From: Chromohalobacter canadensis
GTDB taxonomy: Bacteria > Pseudomonadota > Gammaproteobacteria > Pseudomonadales > Halomonadaceae
Assembly (NCBI RefSeq): GCF_029544075.1
Contig: NZ_JAJQJH010000002.1
Location: 372,001-436,000 of the forward strand
DNA: 64,000 nucleotides
Direction of reading: 5' to 3'
Numbering within the stretch: the first letter of the stretch is position 1; every line of letters begins with the position of its first letter. Shown here one piece after another: positions 17,841 through 28,561 of this stretch. A model generated the notes under the pieces. That model was not told the DNA's origin. It was given only the letters and a program-made list of their open reading frames with translations, and did no database searches. Position numbers and translations under genes: made by a program.

Positions 17841-19691
17841 TCAGGGCGTTTCGGTCGCCGCAACTTCACTCTCTAGGAAGCCCCCGGATTGGCGCCGCCA
17901 TAGGCGTGCGTAGAGACCATCGTGGCGGATCAATTCTGCATGGCTACCCTGTTCGACGATGCGTCCGCCCTCCATGACCACCAGGCGGTCCATGGCGGCG
18001 ATGGTGGAGAGCCGGTGGGCGATGGCGATCACCGTCTTGCCTTTCATCAGCTGGTCGAGGTTCTCTTGAATTGCCGCTTCGACGTCGGAGTCGAGTGCCG
18101 AAGTGGCTTCATCAAGGATCAGGATCGGCGCGTCCTTGAGCATCACGCGGGCGATGGCCAAGCGTTGGCGCTGGCCACCGGAGAGCTTGACGCCGCGCTC
18201 GCCGACATGCGCGTCGAAACCGACGCGGCCCTGGATGTCGCGCAGCGACTCGATGAAGTCGGCGACATGCGCCCCGCGGGCCGCTTTCCAGGCCATCTCG
18301 TCGGTGGCGTCGGGCCGGCCGTATAGGAGGTTGTCGCGCACCGAGCGGTGCAGCAGCGAGGTGTCCTGGGTGACCATACCGATCTGCGCGCGCAGGCTTT
18401 CCTGAGTCACCTCGGCAATGTTCTGGCCATCGATGCGAATCGCGCCGCCTTCTAGTTCGAAGAAACGCAGCAACAAATTGACCAGCGTTGACTTGCCGGC
18501 CCCCGAAGGACCTATCAGCCCGATCTTTTCACCCGACTGAATGGCAAGCGATAACTCATCGATGACGCCGCTGCCCTTGCCGTAGTGAAAGCGAATCCGG
18601 TCGAAGACGATCTCGCCGCGGTCGATGGCGAGCGGCTTCGCCTCGGGCGAATCCTCGATCTGGCGCGGCAGCGAGAGTGTCGCCATGCCATCCTGGACCG
18701 TGCCGATGTTCTCGAACAGCGCCGAGACTTCCCACATGATCCACTGCGACATGCCCCATAGACGCATCACCAACCCCAGCGCCACGGCGACCGCGCCGAC
18801 GCTGACCGCCTCGACCAGCCATAGCTGGATCGATAGCCAGCCGATGCTGAACAACAACAGCGCATTGAGTAGATAAAGCAGGCCGTAGAGTCCCGTAACC
18901 AGGCGCATCTGGCGATGCACGGTGACCAGAAATCCATGCATGCCGTCCTTGGCGAACGCTGCTTCCCGCTGAGCGTGGGAGAACAGTTTGACTGTCTGGA
19001 TGTTGCTGTAGCTGTCGACGATGCGGCCCGTCATACGCGAGCGCGCATCGGCTTGGGATTTGGACACACGCCCCATGATGGGCACGAAAATGCGCAGCAG
19101 AACGAGATAGCCGGCCAGCCACGCGACCAGAGGAAGTGCCAGCCGCCAGTCGGCATTGCCCACCAGCAGCAGTGTACCCAGGAAGTAGACGCTTACGTAG
19201 TTGAGCACGTCGAACAGCTTGATCACGCACTCGCGCACGGCCAGCGCCGTCTGCATCACCTTGGTGGCGATGCGTCCGGCGAATTCGTCCTGATAGAAGC
19301 CCATCGATTGCCGCAATAGATAGCGGTGCGCCTGCCAGCGGATGCGCATGGGGAAATTGCCCATCAGCGTCTGCTGCTGAAAGAGCGAATGCAGCCATAC
19401 CATGCCGGGGAGCAGGACCAGCACGATCAACGCCATGCCGGTCAGCTTCCAGCCCTGGTCGGCGAGGAACGTCTCGCGGTCCTGGGCCGCCAGCCAATCG
19501 ACGATATTGCCGAGAAAGCCGAACATCCATACTTCGATGCCGGCGATGAGCGCCATCAGCACCGTTGCCGTCAGCAGGTAGGGCCAGGCGCCGCGCGTGT
19601 AATGCAGGCAGAAAGCGACCAGAGTGTCCGGTGGGCGTTGTGGTTCTTGGGGCGGAAAGGGAGCGAGACGGTTTTCGAACCAGCGGAACAT
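17841..19691 (-). CDS. ABC-type exporter, fused permease and ATPase
   Basis: A 616-residue half-transporter of the MsbA/multidrug class that would work as a homodimer in the inner membrane. Six membrane helices occupy about residues 35-330. The nucleotide-binding domain has Walker A (GPSGAGKSTLV), the signature LSGGQRQRLAIARVM, Walker B (ILILDEATSALD) and the switch histidine in IAIAHRLSTI. The substrate is unknown; lipid, drug or peptide are all possible. It is the last of three minus-strand genes (ribA, trhA, this one) separated by 77 and 33 bases. Confidence 0.9.
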   Translation of the reverse strand: MFRWFENRLAPFPPQEPQRPPDTLVAFCLHYTRGAWPYLLTATVLMALIAGIEVWMFGFLGNIVDWLAAQDRETFLADQGWKLTGMALIVLVLLPGMVWLHSLFQQQTLMGNFPMRIRWQAHRYLLRQSMGFYQDEFAGRIATKVMQTALAVRECVIKLFDVLNYVSVYFLGTLLLVGNADWRLALPLVAWLAGYLVLLRIFVPIMGRVSKSQADARSRMTGRIVDSYSNIQTVKLFSHAQREAAFAKDGMHGFLVTVHRQMRLVTGLYGLLYLLNALLLFSIGWLSIQLWLVEAVSVGAVAVALGLVMRLWGMSQWIMWEVSALFENIGTVQDGMATLSLPRQIEDSPEAKPLAIDRGEIVFDRIRFHYGKGSGVIDELSLAIQSGEKIGLIGPSGAGKSTLVNLLLRFFELEGGAIRIDGQNIAEVTQESLRAQIGMVTQDTSLLHRSVRDNLLYGRPDATDEMAWKAARGAHVADFIESLRDIQGRVGFDAHVGERGVKLSGGQRQRLAIARVMLKDAPILILDEATSALDSDVEAAIQENLDQLMKGKTVIAIAHRLSTIAAMDRLVVMEGGRIVEQGSHAELIRHDGLYARLWRRQSGGFLESEVAATETP

Positions 19692-19724
19692 GCGTATTTC
19701 CTGGCAGGGCGACGCCGCCGTGCT

Positions 19725-20408
19725 TTATGCCTGAAACGGCAGCACGGCGGTGTAGACGGCGAAGTAGTGACACACACTGCCACCCAGGACGAATAGGTGC
19801 CAGATGGCGTGATGGAAAGGAATCGCACGGATCGCATAGAACACCACGCCCAGCGTGTAGGTGATGCCGCCTGCGACCAGCAGGGCAAGGCCGGGGGCAT
19901 TGAGGTGGGCATCGAGTTCGCCAGCAGCCAGCACGATCATCCAGCCCATCAACAGGTAGACCCCCACACGCAGCATGCCAAAGCGATGCGGCCAGACAAT
20001 CTTGAGCGCGATGCCGCCTAGCGCGAGGCTCCAGATCGCCGCGAACAGCGTCCAGCCCAAGGGGCCGCGCAGGTTGACCAGCAAAAACGGCGTATAGGTG
20101 CCGGCGATCAACAGGTAGATCGCACAGTGATCGAATACCTGGAAAAGGCGCTTGAGGTGCGCGCTGCGCAGGCCGTGATAGAACGTCGAGGCCGTGTACA
20201 GCAATAGTAGGCAGACGCCGTATAGGCTGATACTGACGATCTTCCAAGGGTTAACTTCAGCCGCCAGGCTGGCTGCAACGATGAGCACCACCATACCAGC
20301 GAGGCTGAGCACGGCGCCGATCCCATGGCTGATGCTATGCAGTGCTTCTTCGAGGCCGGAAAAAGGAGCGTCTTGTTCGGACGAAACGGGTGGGGCTTCA
20401 TGTGACAT
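19725..20408 (-). CDS. trhA: TrhA/hemolysin III family membrane protein (PAQR)
   Basis: A 227-residue seven-helix protein of the hemolysin III/PAQR family, called TrhA in E. coli where it affects membrane energetics and fatty-acid balance. Conserved features are EALHSISHGIGAVLS at the start, YTASTFYHGLRS, FDHCAIYLLIAGTYTPF, and HHAIWHLFVLGGSVCHYFAV at the end. The His and Asp residues in these motifs form the family's predicted metal site. AGGAG precedes the ATG. Confidence 0.9.
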   Translation of the reverse strand: MSHEAPPVSSEQDAPFSGLEEALHSISHGIGAVLSLAGMVVLIVAASLAAEVNPWKIVSISLYGVCLLLLYTASTFYHGLRSAHLKRLFQVFDHCAIYLLIAGTYTPFLLVNLRGPLGWTLFAAIWSLALGGIALKIVWPHRFGMLRVGVYLLMGWMIVLAAGELDAHLNAPGLALLVAGGITYTLGVVFYAIRAIPFHHAIWHLFVLGGSVCHYFAVYTAVLPFQA

Positions 20409-20485
20409 GGCGAACTCCTGGACGTTATACGACGCGCTGACATCAAGACAACATGCGCATCAGTATAGTTCGTCAAATGGCAGCG

Positions 20486-21115
20486 TCAGCGCTCCCGATC
20501 ACCTTTGCGGGTGGGGGCAAAGTCGTCCAGTACCATCATGTGCCCGAGCTTGCCGACCTTGGTGGCCAGATACTGCTCGTTGTGAGGGTTGCGCCCGGCG
20601 GTGATCGCCAGTCGCTCGGCGACACGTACGCCATCGCGTGTCAGGGCATCTACCTTGCGGGGGTTGTTGGTCATCAACTTGAGCGCTTGCACGCCCAGGT
20701 GGTCGAGCATGGGCACGCAGAGATCATAGCGGCGCATGTCGGCGCCGAAGCCGAGATGCTCGTTGGCTTCCACGGTGTCGAAACCCTGATCCTGAAGATG
20801 ATAGGCACGGATCTTGTTGAGCAAGCCAATGCCACGGCCTTCCTGGCGTAAATAGAGCAGCACGCCGCGCCCTTCGTCGGCGATGCGCTTGAGCGCCTCC
20901 TGCAATTGGTAGCCGCAGTCGCAGCGCATCGAGAACAGGGCGTCCCCCGTCAGGCACTCTGAGTGCACGCGCCCCAGTACGGGCTCGGGTGTCGAGACAT
21001 CGCCCAGGGTCAAGGCAATATGTTCCTTGCCTGTCGCCTCGTCCTCGAAACCATGCATGGTGAAGGTGGCCCAAGGGGTAGGCAGTTGAGAGGCGGCGAT
21101 GAAGCGAATCGTCAC
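20486..21115 (-). CDS. ribA: GTP cyclohydrolase II
   Basis: A 209-residue enzyme opening the GTP ring in the first committed step of riboflavin synthesis. The zinc-binding cysteines are in [19 protein letters not shown]. The catalytic segment [13 protein letters not shown] follows, then NNPRKVDAL near the end. It is a stand-alone RibA, not fused to RibB. The start codon is GTG at 21115. I see no FMN riboswitch in the 220 bases upstream. Confidence 0.95.
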   Translation of the reverse strand: MTIRFIAASQLPTPWATFTMHGFEDEATGKEHIALTLGDVSTPEPVLGRVHSECLTGDALFSMRCDCGYQLQEALKRIADEGRGVLLYLRQEGRGIGLLNKIRAYHLQDQGFDTVEANEHLGFGADMRRYDLCVPMLDHLGVQALKLMTNNPRKVDALTRDGVRVAERLAITAGRNPHNEQYLATKVGKLGHMMVLDDFAPTRKGDRER

Positions 21116-21338
21116 GATGAACCTCGGTGATGCACATTATGGTGCGGAAAGGGAAGGCGTCTGGGGCGAACATTCTAGCAGGCCGTGACGCGGGGCTCAT
21201 CCCGTGAGTGCCGCGTGCGCGCTCACTACGGAAGAATACGTTACTAGCAGGCTACTAAATGGGGATGCGTCACCGTGAATCAAGTCGTGGCGCTCGGCAT
21301 TCGTTACAATGAGGGCAAAATCGACGTCTGGAGCTCCC

Positions 21339-22400
21339 ATGCCATTGCAAAACGACCGCCTACTGCGTGCCCTGGCACGTCAACCGGTAGACCGCACACC
21401 CGTGTGGATGATGCGCCAGGCGGGCCGTTATCTGCCCGAGTACCGGGAAGTCCGCGGCCAGGCCGGCAGTTTCATGGACCTGTGCCGCAACGCCGAGCTG
21501 GCGTGCGAGGTCACCATGCAGCCGCTGCGTCGCTACTCGCTCGATGCGGCGATTCTGTTTTCCGATATCCTCACGATTCCAGACGCCATGGATTTGGGGC
21601 TCTACTTCGAAACGGGCGAAGGCCCCAAGTTTCGCAAGACGGTGCGCAGTGCCGAGGCAGTGGATGCCTTGCAGGTGCCGAATGCCGAGCGGGATCTCGA
21701 TTATGTGATGAACGCGGTGCGCACTATCCGGCACGAGCTGGCGGATAGCGTGCCGTTGATCGGTTTTTCGGGGAGCCCCTGGACGCTGGCCACTTATATG
21801 ATCGAAGGCGGCTCGAGCAAGGACTTCCGGCATGCCAAGGCGCTGATGTACGGCGATCCCGCGGCGATGCACGCGCTGCTCGACAAACTGGCGCGGTCGG
21901 TCACCGATTACCTCAACGCGCAGATTCGTGCCGGTGCCCAGATCGTGCAGATCTTCGACACCTGGGGTGGGGTGCTGTCGACGCCAGCGTATCGCGAGTT
22001 CTCGTTGACCTATATGGCACGCATCGTCGAAGGGCTGATCCGCGAGCACGATGGACGCCACGTGCCGGTGATCTTGTTCACCAAGCAGGGCGGTCAGTGG
22101 CTGGAAACCATCGCCGATAGCGGCGCCGACGCCGTGGGTCTGGACTGGACCACCGAACTGAGCGATGCACGGACCCGTGTCGGGGATCGCGTGGCGCTGC
22201 AAGGCAATCTCGACCCCAACGTGCTGTTCGCCTCGCCTCAGGCGATTCGCGATGAAGTAGCGCGCATCCTGGCCAGTTATGGCAGTGGGCCGGGCCACAT
22301 CTTCAATCTGGGGCACGGCGTTAGCCAATTTACTGATCCCGATCATGTTGCCGCCTTTATCGAGGCGCTGCATGAGTTCAGCCCACGCTATCATGGCTGA
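21339..22400 (+). CDS. hemE: uroporphyrinogen decarboxylase
   Basis: A 353-residue cytoplasmic enzyme that converts uroporphyrinogen III to coproporphyrinogen III in haem synthesis. Signature sequences are [16 protein letters not shown] near the start and [17 protein letters not shown], with FDTWGGVLS and [12 protein letters not shown] towards the end. The ATG at 21339 begins [12 protein letters not shown], as in homologues, so the longer opening at 21309 is unlikely. Its stop overlaps the likely start of the DCC-family gene. Confidence 0.96.
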   Translation: MPLQNDRLLRALARQPVDRTPVWMMRQAGRYLPEYREVRGQAGSFMDLCRNAELACEVTMQPLRRYSLDAAILFSDILTIPDAMDLGLYFETGEGPKFRKTVRSAEAVDALQVPNAERDLDYVMNAVRTIRHELADSVPLIGFSGSPWTLATYMIEGGSSKDFRHAKALMYGDPAAMHALLDKLARSVTDYLNAQIRAGAQIVQIFDTWGGVLSTPAYREFSLTYMARIVEGLIREHDGRHVPVILFTKQGGQWLETIADSGADAVGLDWTTELSDARTRVGDRVALQGNLDPNVLFASPQAIRDEVARILASYGSGPGHIFNLGHGVSQFTDPDHVAAFIEALHEFSPRYHG

Positions 22401-22872
22401 ACGCGCCATGTTGCTCGTGCTCGACGCTGAGTGCCCATTGTGTCGGCGCGCGGTGCACTTCGTGCTGCGCCACGCGCGGGCACCGGTGTACCTGGCGAGC
22501 TTGCATGACATGCCGGCCCGACGCTTGGGCGAGCACTTCGGGGCCGACCCTGGCCAGCTCGATAGCGTCTGGCTGGTGCGCGAGGGCGGGCTGCATCGCG
22601 ATAGCGCCGCGCTGTGGCGCCTGGCGCAAGGGTTGCAGTGGCCCTGGCGTGGCCTGGCGACGCTGCGCTGGCTACCGCGTGGCTGGCGCGATGGTGTCTA
22701 TCATGTCGTGGGGCGCTGGCGTCATCGACTGGCGCCGGCGACGGGCTGGTCGCAGCAGGTTGGTCCGCACTGGGTGTCGCGTCTGGACGCAGCGACCTGC
22801 CGGCGGCTGGGATTGCCGCTCGCCTTGGTGGATGACAATTCGGACTCTGCCGACACACCACAAGGAGAGTGA
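22393..22872 (+). CDS. DCC-family thiol-disulfide oxidoreductase-like protein (DUF393)
   Basis: A 159-residue protein of the DUF393/YuxK family. The family motif D-x-x-C-x-x-C appears as [14 protein letters not shown] at residues 8-21, which suggests a thioredoxin-like redox site. The ATG at 22393 overlaps the hemE stop by eight bases; an ATG at 22372 (MSSAHAIM) with GAGG before it is the alternative. The biological substrate of the family is unknown. Its position between hemE and a VanZ-like gene with tiny gaps suggests co-transcription. Confidence 0.75.
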   Translation: MAERAMLLVLDAECPLCRRAVHFVLRHARAPVYLASLHDMPARRLGEHFGADPGQLDSVWLVREGGLHRDSAALWRLAQGLQWPWRGLATLRWLPRGWRDGVYHVVGRWRHRLAPATGWSQQVGPHWVSRLDAATCRRLGLPLALVDDNSDSADTPQGE

Positions 22873-22875
22873 GTC

Positions 22876-23244
22876 ATGCGTGTTTCCTTCCGCCACCTTC
22901 GCGAATTATGTCTGATATTGGCTGGTGTCAGCGTCGCTGTGATCGCCTGGGGAAGTCTGACGCCTGGTTCAGAGATGCCCCAGGACCTGCCCTGGGACAA
23001 ATTCAACCATTTCATCGCCTATGCGGGGCTGGCTGCGTTGTTGCGGCTGGGCGGCCTGCGTGCGGTGACGGCGCTGGGCCTGACCATCGGTTGTGGCCTT
23101 TTCATCGAGGGCCTGCAGTTAGGCGTGCCAGGGCGTAGCGGCGCCGATTGGGCCGATGTTCTTGCTAATACGCTAGGGGCGCTCGCCGCCGTGGGGGCCT
23201 GTCATTGGCTGCTGCCCAGGCGCTTTCTTGTTGCGCGCGGATAG
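22876..23244 (+). CDS. VanZ-like membrane protein
   Basis: A 122-residue protein with four hydrophobic segments and the VanZ-like signature: DKFNHFIAYAGLAALL in the first half and FIEGLQLGVPGRSGADWADVLANTLGA in the second. In VanZ the family gives low-level teicoplanin resistance, but most chromosomal members are of unknown role. AAGGAGA precedes the ATG by a few bases. It starts three bases after the DCC gene stop. Confidence 0.8.
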   Translation: MRVSFRHLRELCLILAGVSVAVIAWGSLTPGSEMPQDLPWDKFNHFIAYAGLAALLRLGGLRAVTALGLTIGCGLFIEGLQLGVPGRSGADWADVLANTLGALAAVGACHWLLPRRFLVARG

Positions 23245-23342
23245 GCTATGTTGCGCGGTTTTCCGGTGCGTTCGCGGCAGGCCGTGAACGCCGCGACTCC
23301 GGCCCCTCGAGGGCTTTCACTAGGGCGATGAAGAGGATTCCC

Positions 23343-24206
23343 ATGACCGAGCGTCTCGATCAGGGCTGGTTCACCGAAGTGTTCGACAGCCATGGCAGTG
23401 CTTTTTCCCTCATGATCAAAGACAAGCTGCACGAGGTGCAGAGTCCCTATCAGCACCTGGAGGTCTACGCGACCGAGACCTACGGCAACCTGATGGTACT
23501 CGACGGCTGCGTGATGCTCAGCACGCGTGACAACTTCCTCTATCACGAGATGATCGCGCATCCGGCACTGTTCTCTCACGCTGCGCCCAAGCGCGTGGTG
23601 ATCATCGGCGGCGGTGATTGTGGAACGTTGCGCGAGGTGCTCAAACATCCCGGTGTTGAAGAGGTCGTGCAGATCGACATCGACGAAGAGGTTACCCGAG
23701 CCTCGCAGCGCTACTTCCCCGAACTGACGGCCTCCAACGACGATCCGCGTGCCACGCTCAAGTTCGAGGATGGCGTCAAATGGGTCGAGAACGCGCCAGC
23801 AGGCAGCGTCGACGTCATGATCATCGACTCCACCGACCCCGTGGGTCCAGCGGAAGGGCTGTTCGAGGCTGACTTCCTGGCGCGTTGTCACCGCGTGCTG
23901 GCCGAGGGCGGTGTGCTGGTGCAACAGAGCGAGTCGCCGCTTTATCATACCGGCTCGATCATTCGCGAGCTGCGCGCCGACATGCAACGCGCCGGCTTCG
24001 ATAGTGTCGCCACGCTGCCGTTTCCACAGCCGGTTTACCCCTCGGGCTGGTGGAGCGTCACGTTGGCCGGCAAGAGTAACGACGTGACGCGCTTTCGCGA
24101 GAACGCTGCCGCTGCGGTGGAATTCCCGCTCGAGTACTACAGCATCGAGACCCATCGTGGTGCATTGACGCTGCCGCCGTTCATGCGGCGTGCGTTATCG
24201 GTGTGA
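23343..24206 (+). CDS. speE: polyamine aminopropyltransferase (spermidine synthase)
   Basis: A 287-residue enzyme that transfers an aminopropyl group from decarboxylated SAM to putrescine. Motifs are YHEMIAHPALF, IIGGGDCGTLREVLKH as the nucleotide loop, VQIDIDEEV, and MIIDSTDPVGPAEGLF with the catalytic aspartate. The ATG at 23343 begins MTERLDQGWFTEVF, the usual family start, so the longer frame from 23205 is rejected. No speD is adjacent. Confidence 0.95.
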   Translation: MTERLDQGWFTEVFDSHGSAFSLMIKDKLHEVQSPYQHLEVYATETYGNLMVLDGCVMLSTRDNFLYHEMIAHPALFSHAAPKRVVIIGGGDCGTLREVLKHPGVEEVVQIDIDEEVTRASQRYFPELTASNDDPRATLKFEDGVKWVENAPAGSVDVMIIDSTDPVGPAEGLFEADFLARCHRVLAEGGVLVQQSESPLYHTGSIIRELRADMQRAGFDSVATLPFPQPVYPSGWWSVTLAGKSNDVTRFRENAAAAVEFPLEYYSIETHRGALTLPPFMRRALSV

Positions 24207-24330
24207 TGCGCAACGTGTGAAAAACGTTAAAGGTACGTGACTTAGGTATATTGGCTAGACTGGCAAGCTCTTTGCTAATGTGAAACGTGGCTCTCGAATA
24301 AGCCACCACAATAACGCAAGGAGCTTCTGC

Positions 24331-25359
24331 ATGTTGTACAAGAACAAGTTCATGGTTGCCGTTCCTGCCGCCCTACTGCTGGGAGGGATGGCAACGGCCT
24401 CCCAAGCGGCGACGCTCGATGACGTGAAGGAACGTGGCTCCCTCAACTGCGGGGTCAACGTCGGTCTGGCCGGGTTCTCGGCACCGGATTCCGATGGCAA
24501 GTGGCAAGGGCTCGATGTGGAAACCTGTCGGGGGATCGCCGCCGCTATCTTTGGCGATCCCGAAAAAGTTGAATTTACACCCTTGACCGCGAAGGAGCGC
24601 TTTACCGCGCTACAGTCCGGCGAGATCGACGTCCTTTCGCGCAACACGACCTGGACAGCGACCCGCGACAACTCGCTGGGGTTGAACTTCACCGCCACGA
24701 CCTTTTACGACGGCCAAGGGTTCATGGTGAGCAAGGATCTAGGCATTGAGAGCCTGGAAGACCTCAACGGTGCTTCCATCTGCATTCAGTCCGGCACCAC
24801 GCACGAATTGAATCTGGCTGACTACTTCCCTTCGCGCGATATCGATATCAACACCGTGACGTTCGACACGCCCGACCAGACCGCCCAGGGGTTTGCCCAC
24901 GGGCGCTGTGACGTGCTGACCTCGGATACCTCTCAGCTGAGTGCGTTGCGCCTGCAGTTGCCCGAACCGGATAGCGTCGAGATCCTCGAGACGCTGATTT
25001 CCAAGGAACCGCTGGGCCCGGTGGTGCGCCAGGGTGACGACCAATGGCTGGATATCGTGCAGTGGACCATCTTCGCCATGGTCAACGCCGAGGAAATGGG
25101 CGTTAACAGCGACAACGTCGACGAGATGCGCGATAACCCGCCCAACCCCGGGGTGGCACGCTTGCTGGGCAAGGACGGTAACTATGGCGAGCAACTCGGC
25201 CTGCCCAACGACTGGGCGTACAACATCATCAAGAACGTCGGCAACTATGGAGAGGTATTCTCCAGCACGGTGGGTGAGAATTCACCTCTGAAAATCCAGC
25301 GGGGCATGAACGCCCTGTGGAACGAGGGGGGTATTCTCTACGCGCCGCCGATCCGCTGA
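24331..25359 (+). CDS. aapJ: general amino-acid ABC transporter, binding protein
   Basis: A 342-residue periplasmic binding protein of the AapJ/BztA type. The signal peptide (residues 1-24) ends SQA. The mature start reads ATLDDVKERGSLNCGVN, and the family motif GFSAPDSDGKWQGLDVETCRGIAAAIFGD follows. AAGGAG stands seven bases before ATG 24331. It opens a four-gene operon with two permeases and an ATPase. Homologues bind a wide range of L-amino acids. A hairpin after the stop probably lowers expression of the downstream genes relative to this one. Confidence 0.93.
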   Translation: MLYKNKFMVAVPAALLLGGMATASQAATLDDVKERGSLNCGVNVGLAGFSAPDSDGKWQGLDVETCRGIAAAIFGDPEKVEFTPLTAKERFTALQSGEIDVLSRNTTWTATRDNSLGLNFTATTFYDGQGFMVSKDLGIESLEDLNGASICIQSGTTHELNLADYFPSRDIDINTVTFDTPDQTAQGFAHGRCDVLTSDTSQLSALRLQLPEPDSVEILETLISKEPLGPVVRQGDDQWLDIVQWTIFAMVNAEEMGVNSDNVDEMRDNPPNPGVARLLGKDGNYGEQLGLPNDWAYNIIKNVGNYGEVFSSTVGENSPLKIQRGMNALWNEGGILYAPPIR

Positions 25360-25384
25360 TACGGTTCGTTAAGTACTCGGTTAG

Positions 25385-25407
25385 CACCCCGCATGATCTG
25401 CGGGGTG
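25385..25407 (+). terminator. attenuating hairpin inside the aap operon
   Basis: CACCCCGCA and TGCGGGGTG form a perfect 9-bp stem with a five-base loop, followed by TCTTCTTG. It sits between aapJ and aapQ. Such hairpins protect the binding-protein message and partly stop transcription. Confidence 0.6.
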
Positions 25408-25438
25408 TCTTCTTGTGCCAGCGTATTAGAGGATCGAT

Positions 25439-26617
25439 ATGTCGCGTTCTCCTTCCGGCGACCGGGTTGCGTTGTGGCGTAATCCGGCGTTTCGTGCCTA
25501 TGTATTGCAAGGTGTGTTATTAGCGGCGTTAGCGGCGTTAATTGGTTTTATCGTCACCAACACGATGGCCAATCTCGAGGCAAGAGGAATCTCCACAGGG
25601 TTCGGTTTCCTCGATGAGCGTGCGGGCTTCTCCATTCCGCAGACGTTGATCGAGTATTCCGGCGACAGTACCTATGGACGTACCTTTATCGTCGGCCTGC
25701 TCAATACCTTGCTGGTCTCGGCATTGGGCATCGTAGTCGCGACGATCATCGGTTTCGCGGTGGGGATTGCGAGGCTGTCGCCGAATTGGCTATTGGCGCG
25801 CTTGGCGGGCGCCTATGTGGAAATCTTCCGTAACATCCCCCTGCTGGTCCAGATCCTGTTCTGGTATTTCGCGGTGCTGCAGGCATTACCCAGCCCTCGC
25901 CAAAGCCTCAGCCTGTTGGAAATCGTCTTTATCAATGTGCGTGGCTTGGTCATCCCCGACCCGCAGCCACTAAGCGGTTTCGCGGCGACGCCCTGGGCCC
26001 TGCTCGTGGGCATCATTGCGGCGATCACGCTGGGTATTTATGCGAAACGTCGTCAGGTCCGCACCGGCAAGGCTTTGCCAATCTATTGGCTGGGTGCGGG
26101 CTTGATCATTGGTACGCCGCTATTGGTGTTCCTGCTGACGGGGGCGCCGCTCGAATGGTCCATTCCCGAGCTTACGGGCTTCAATTTCAGCGGTGGCGTG
26201 AGAGTCCTGCCTGAGCTGGTGGCCTTGTGGCTGGCATTGTCGATTTATACCGCGTCCTTCATTGCCGAGATCGTGCGCTCGGGCATCCAATCGGTACCCG
26301 CGGGCCAGGTCGAGGCGGCCAATGCCCTGAGCCTGCCGGGCGGCATTACCTTGCGCAAGGTGGTGATCCCTCAGGCGATGCGCGTCATCGTGCCGCAATT
26401 GACGAGTCAGTATCTGAATCTCATCAAGAACTCCTCGTTGGCCACGGCGATCGGTTATCCCGACTTGGTGGCCGTCTTCTCGGGCACGACTCTCAATCAG
26501 ACCGGGCAGGCCATCGAGATCGTCGCCATGACCATGGCCGTGTATCTGGTGATCAGCCTGTTGGTATCGGCACTGATGAATGTTTATAACGCGCGTACGT
26601 TGCTCAAGGAGCGTTGA
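25439..26617 (+). CDS. aapQ: general amino-acid ABC transporter permease AapQ
   Basis: A 392-residue inner-membrane permease. It has the long AapQ layout with an extra periplasmic region before the transport core. The core carries the EAA-type coupling loop around VEAANALSLPGGITLRKVV. The N-terminal region contains GFGFLDERAGFSIPQTLIEY, typical of the family. It ends one base before the AapM start, so translation is probably coupled. Confidence 0.93.
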   Translation: MSRSPSGDRVALWRNPAFRAYVLQGVLLAALAALIGFIVTNTMANLEARGISTGFGFLDERAGFSIPQTLIEYSGDSTYGRTFIVGLLNTLLVSALGIVVATIIGFAVGIARLSPNWLLARLAGAYVEIFRNIPLLVQILFWYFAVLQALPSPRQSLSLLEIVFINVRGLVIPDPQPLSGFAATPWALLVGIIAAITLGIYAKRRQVRTGKALPIYWLGAGLIIGTPLLVFLLTGAPLEWSIPELTGFNFSGGVRVLPELVALWLALSIYTASFIAEIVRSGIQSVPAGQVEAANALSLPGGITLRKVVIPQAMRVIVPQLTSQYLNLIKNSSLATAIGYPDLVAVFSGTTLNQTGQAIEIVAMTMAVYLVISLLVSALMNVYNARTLLKER

Positions 26618-26618
26618 G

Positions 26619-27728
26619 ATGGCCGGTGAGTCCATGCGTGATGTGATGATTGAAGCGCGGCGTCCACCCAATGCGCACCGGGGCGTATTGAAGTGGCTAC
26701 AGCGCAACCTGTTTAACGGCCCCATCAATAGCGTGGTGTCTGTGGTTACTATTGGCGTGTTGCTCTGGGTGTTGTGGCCCTTCGTGCAATGGGCCTTGAT
26801 CCAGGCCGACTGGCTCGGTGATTCGCGTCAGGCGTGCAGTGGCGAAGGTGCCTGCTGGGTGTTCATCAGCGCACGGTTCGAGTCGATCATCTATGGTTTC
26901 TACCCCGAGGCGGCGCGCTGGCGGGTGGATATCGTTTTCGCATTGATGGCGGGGCTGCTTGCCTGGTTGGCGATTCCCAGGATCCCGGGCAAACGCTGGG
27001 CCGCGGTCATTGCGGTGGTCGGCTTTCCGATCGCGGCGTATTTCCTGCTTCTGGGTGGCCATTTCGGGCTGATGCACGTTTCGACCCGCAATTGGGGCGG
27101 ACTGATGCTGACCCTGACCGTGGCCACGATCGGTATCGTCGGCTCGTTACCGATCGGGATCATACTGGCCTTGGGGCGGCGTTCGAACATGCCGCTGGTC
27201 AGGGCCGTGAGCGTCGTCTTCATTGAATTCTGGCGGGGCGTGCCACTCATCACCGTGTTGTTCATGGCTTCGGTGATGCTGCCACTGTTCGTGCCGACCG
27301 AGGTCGAGTTCGACAAGCTCCTGCGTGCCCTGGTGGGAATCATGCTGTTCTGGAGTGCCTACATGGCGGAAGTTATCCGTGGCGGGCTACAGGCCATTCC
27401 CAGTGGGCAGGATGAAGCGGGTAAGGCGCTGGGACTCGGGTATTGGCATCGAATGGGACTGATCGTTTTGCCTCAAGCCTTGAAGCTGGTCATCCCGGGG
27501 ATCGTCAATACCTTTATTGCGCTGTTCAAGGATACCTCGCTGGTCTTGATCATCGGGCTGTTCGATCTGCTGGCGATCATCCGCGCGGGCCTGACCGACA
27601 GTGATTGGCTGGGCTTTGCCACCGAAGGGTACGTGTTTGCCGCGCTGGTGTTCTGGGTGTTCTGTTTCAGCATGTCGCGTTATAGCCAGTACATCGAGAA
27701 GCGCCTACAGACCGGCCACACGAACTGA
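26619..27728 (+). CDS. aapM: general amino-acid ABC transporter permease AapM
   Basis: A 369-residue inner-membrane permease that pairs with AapQ. The coupling loop is seen in QDEAGKALGLGYWHRMGLIVLPQAL. HFGLMHVSTRNWGGLMLTL is the usual sequence leading into the core. The ATG at 26619 follows AAGGAG located in the end of aapQ. About eight helices are predicted. Confidence 0.93.
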   Translation: MAGESMRDVMIEARRPPNAHRGVLKWLQRNLFNGPINSVVSVVTIGVLLWVLWPFVQWALIQADWLGDSRQACSGEGACWVFISARFESIIYGFYPEAARWRVDIVFALMAGLLAWLAIPRIPGKRWAAVIAVVGFPIAAYFLLLGGHFGLMHVSTRNWGGLMLTLTVATIGIVGSLPIGIILALGRRSNMPLVRAVSVVFIEFWRGVPLITVLFMASVMLPLFVPTEVEFDKLLRALVGIMLFWSAYMAEVIRGGLQAIPSGQDEAGKALGLGYWHRMGLIVLPQALKLVIPGIVNTFIALFKDTSLVLIIGLFDLLAIIRAGLTDSDWLGFATEGYVFAALVFWVFCFSMSRYSQYIEKRLQTGHTN

Positions 27729-27773
27729 ACCACAACGACTAAACCAATAACGATAACGCCAAGGAACTGCATC

Positions 27774-28541
<768 letters not shown>

Positions 28542-28561
28542 CGGGGCGATGTGCCCAAGAA

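Noticed and set aside
18556-20247. 563-codon open frame opposite the ABC exporter and trhA
   Set aside because: It is antisense to two well-supported genes, spans their boundary and shows no domain; it is a by-product of high GC.
21360-22511. 383-codon open frame antisense to hemE
   Set aside because: hemE is full length and conserved; the antisense frame reads as a shadow.
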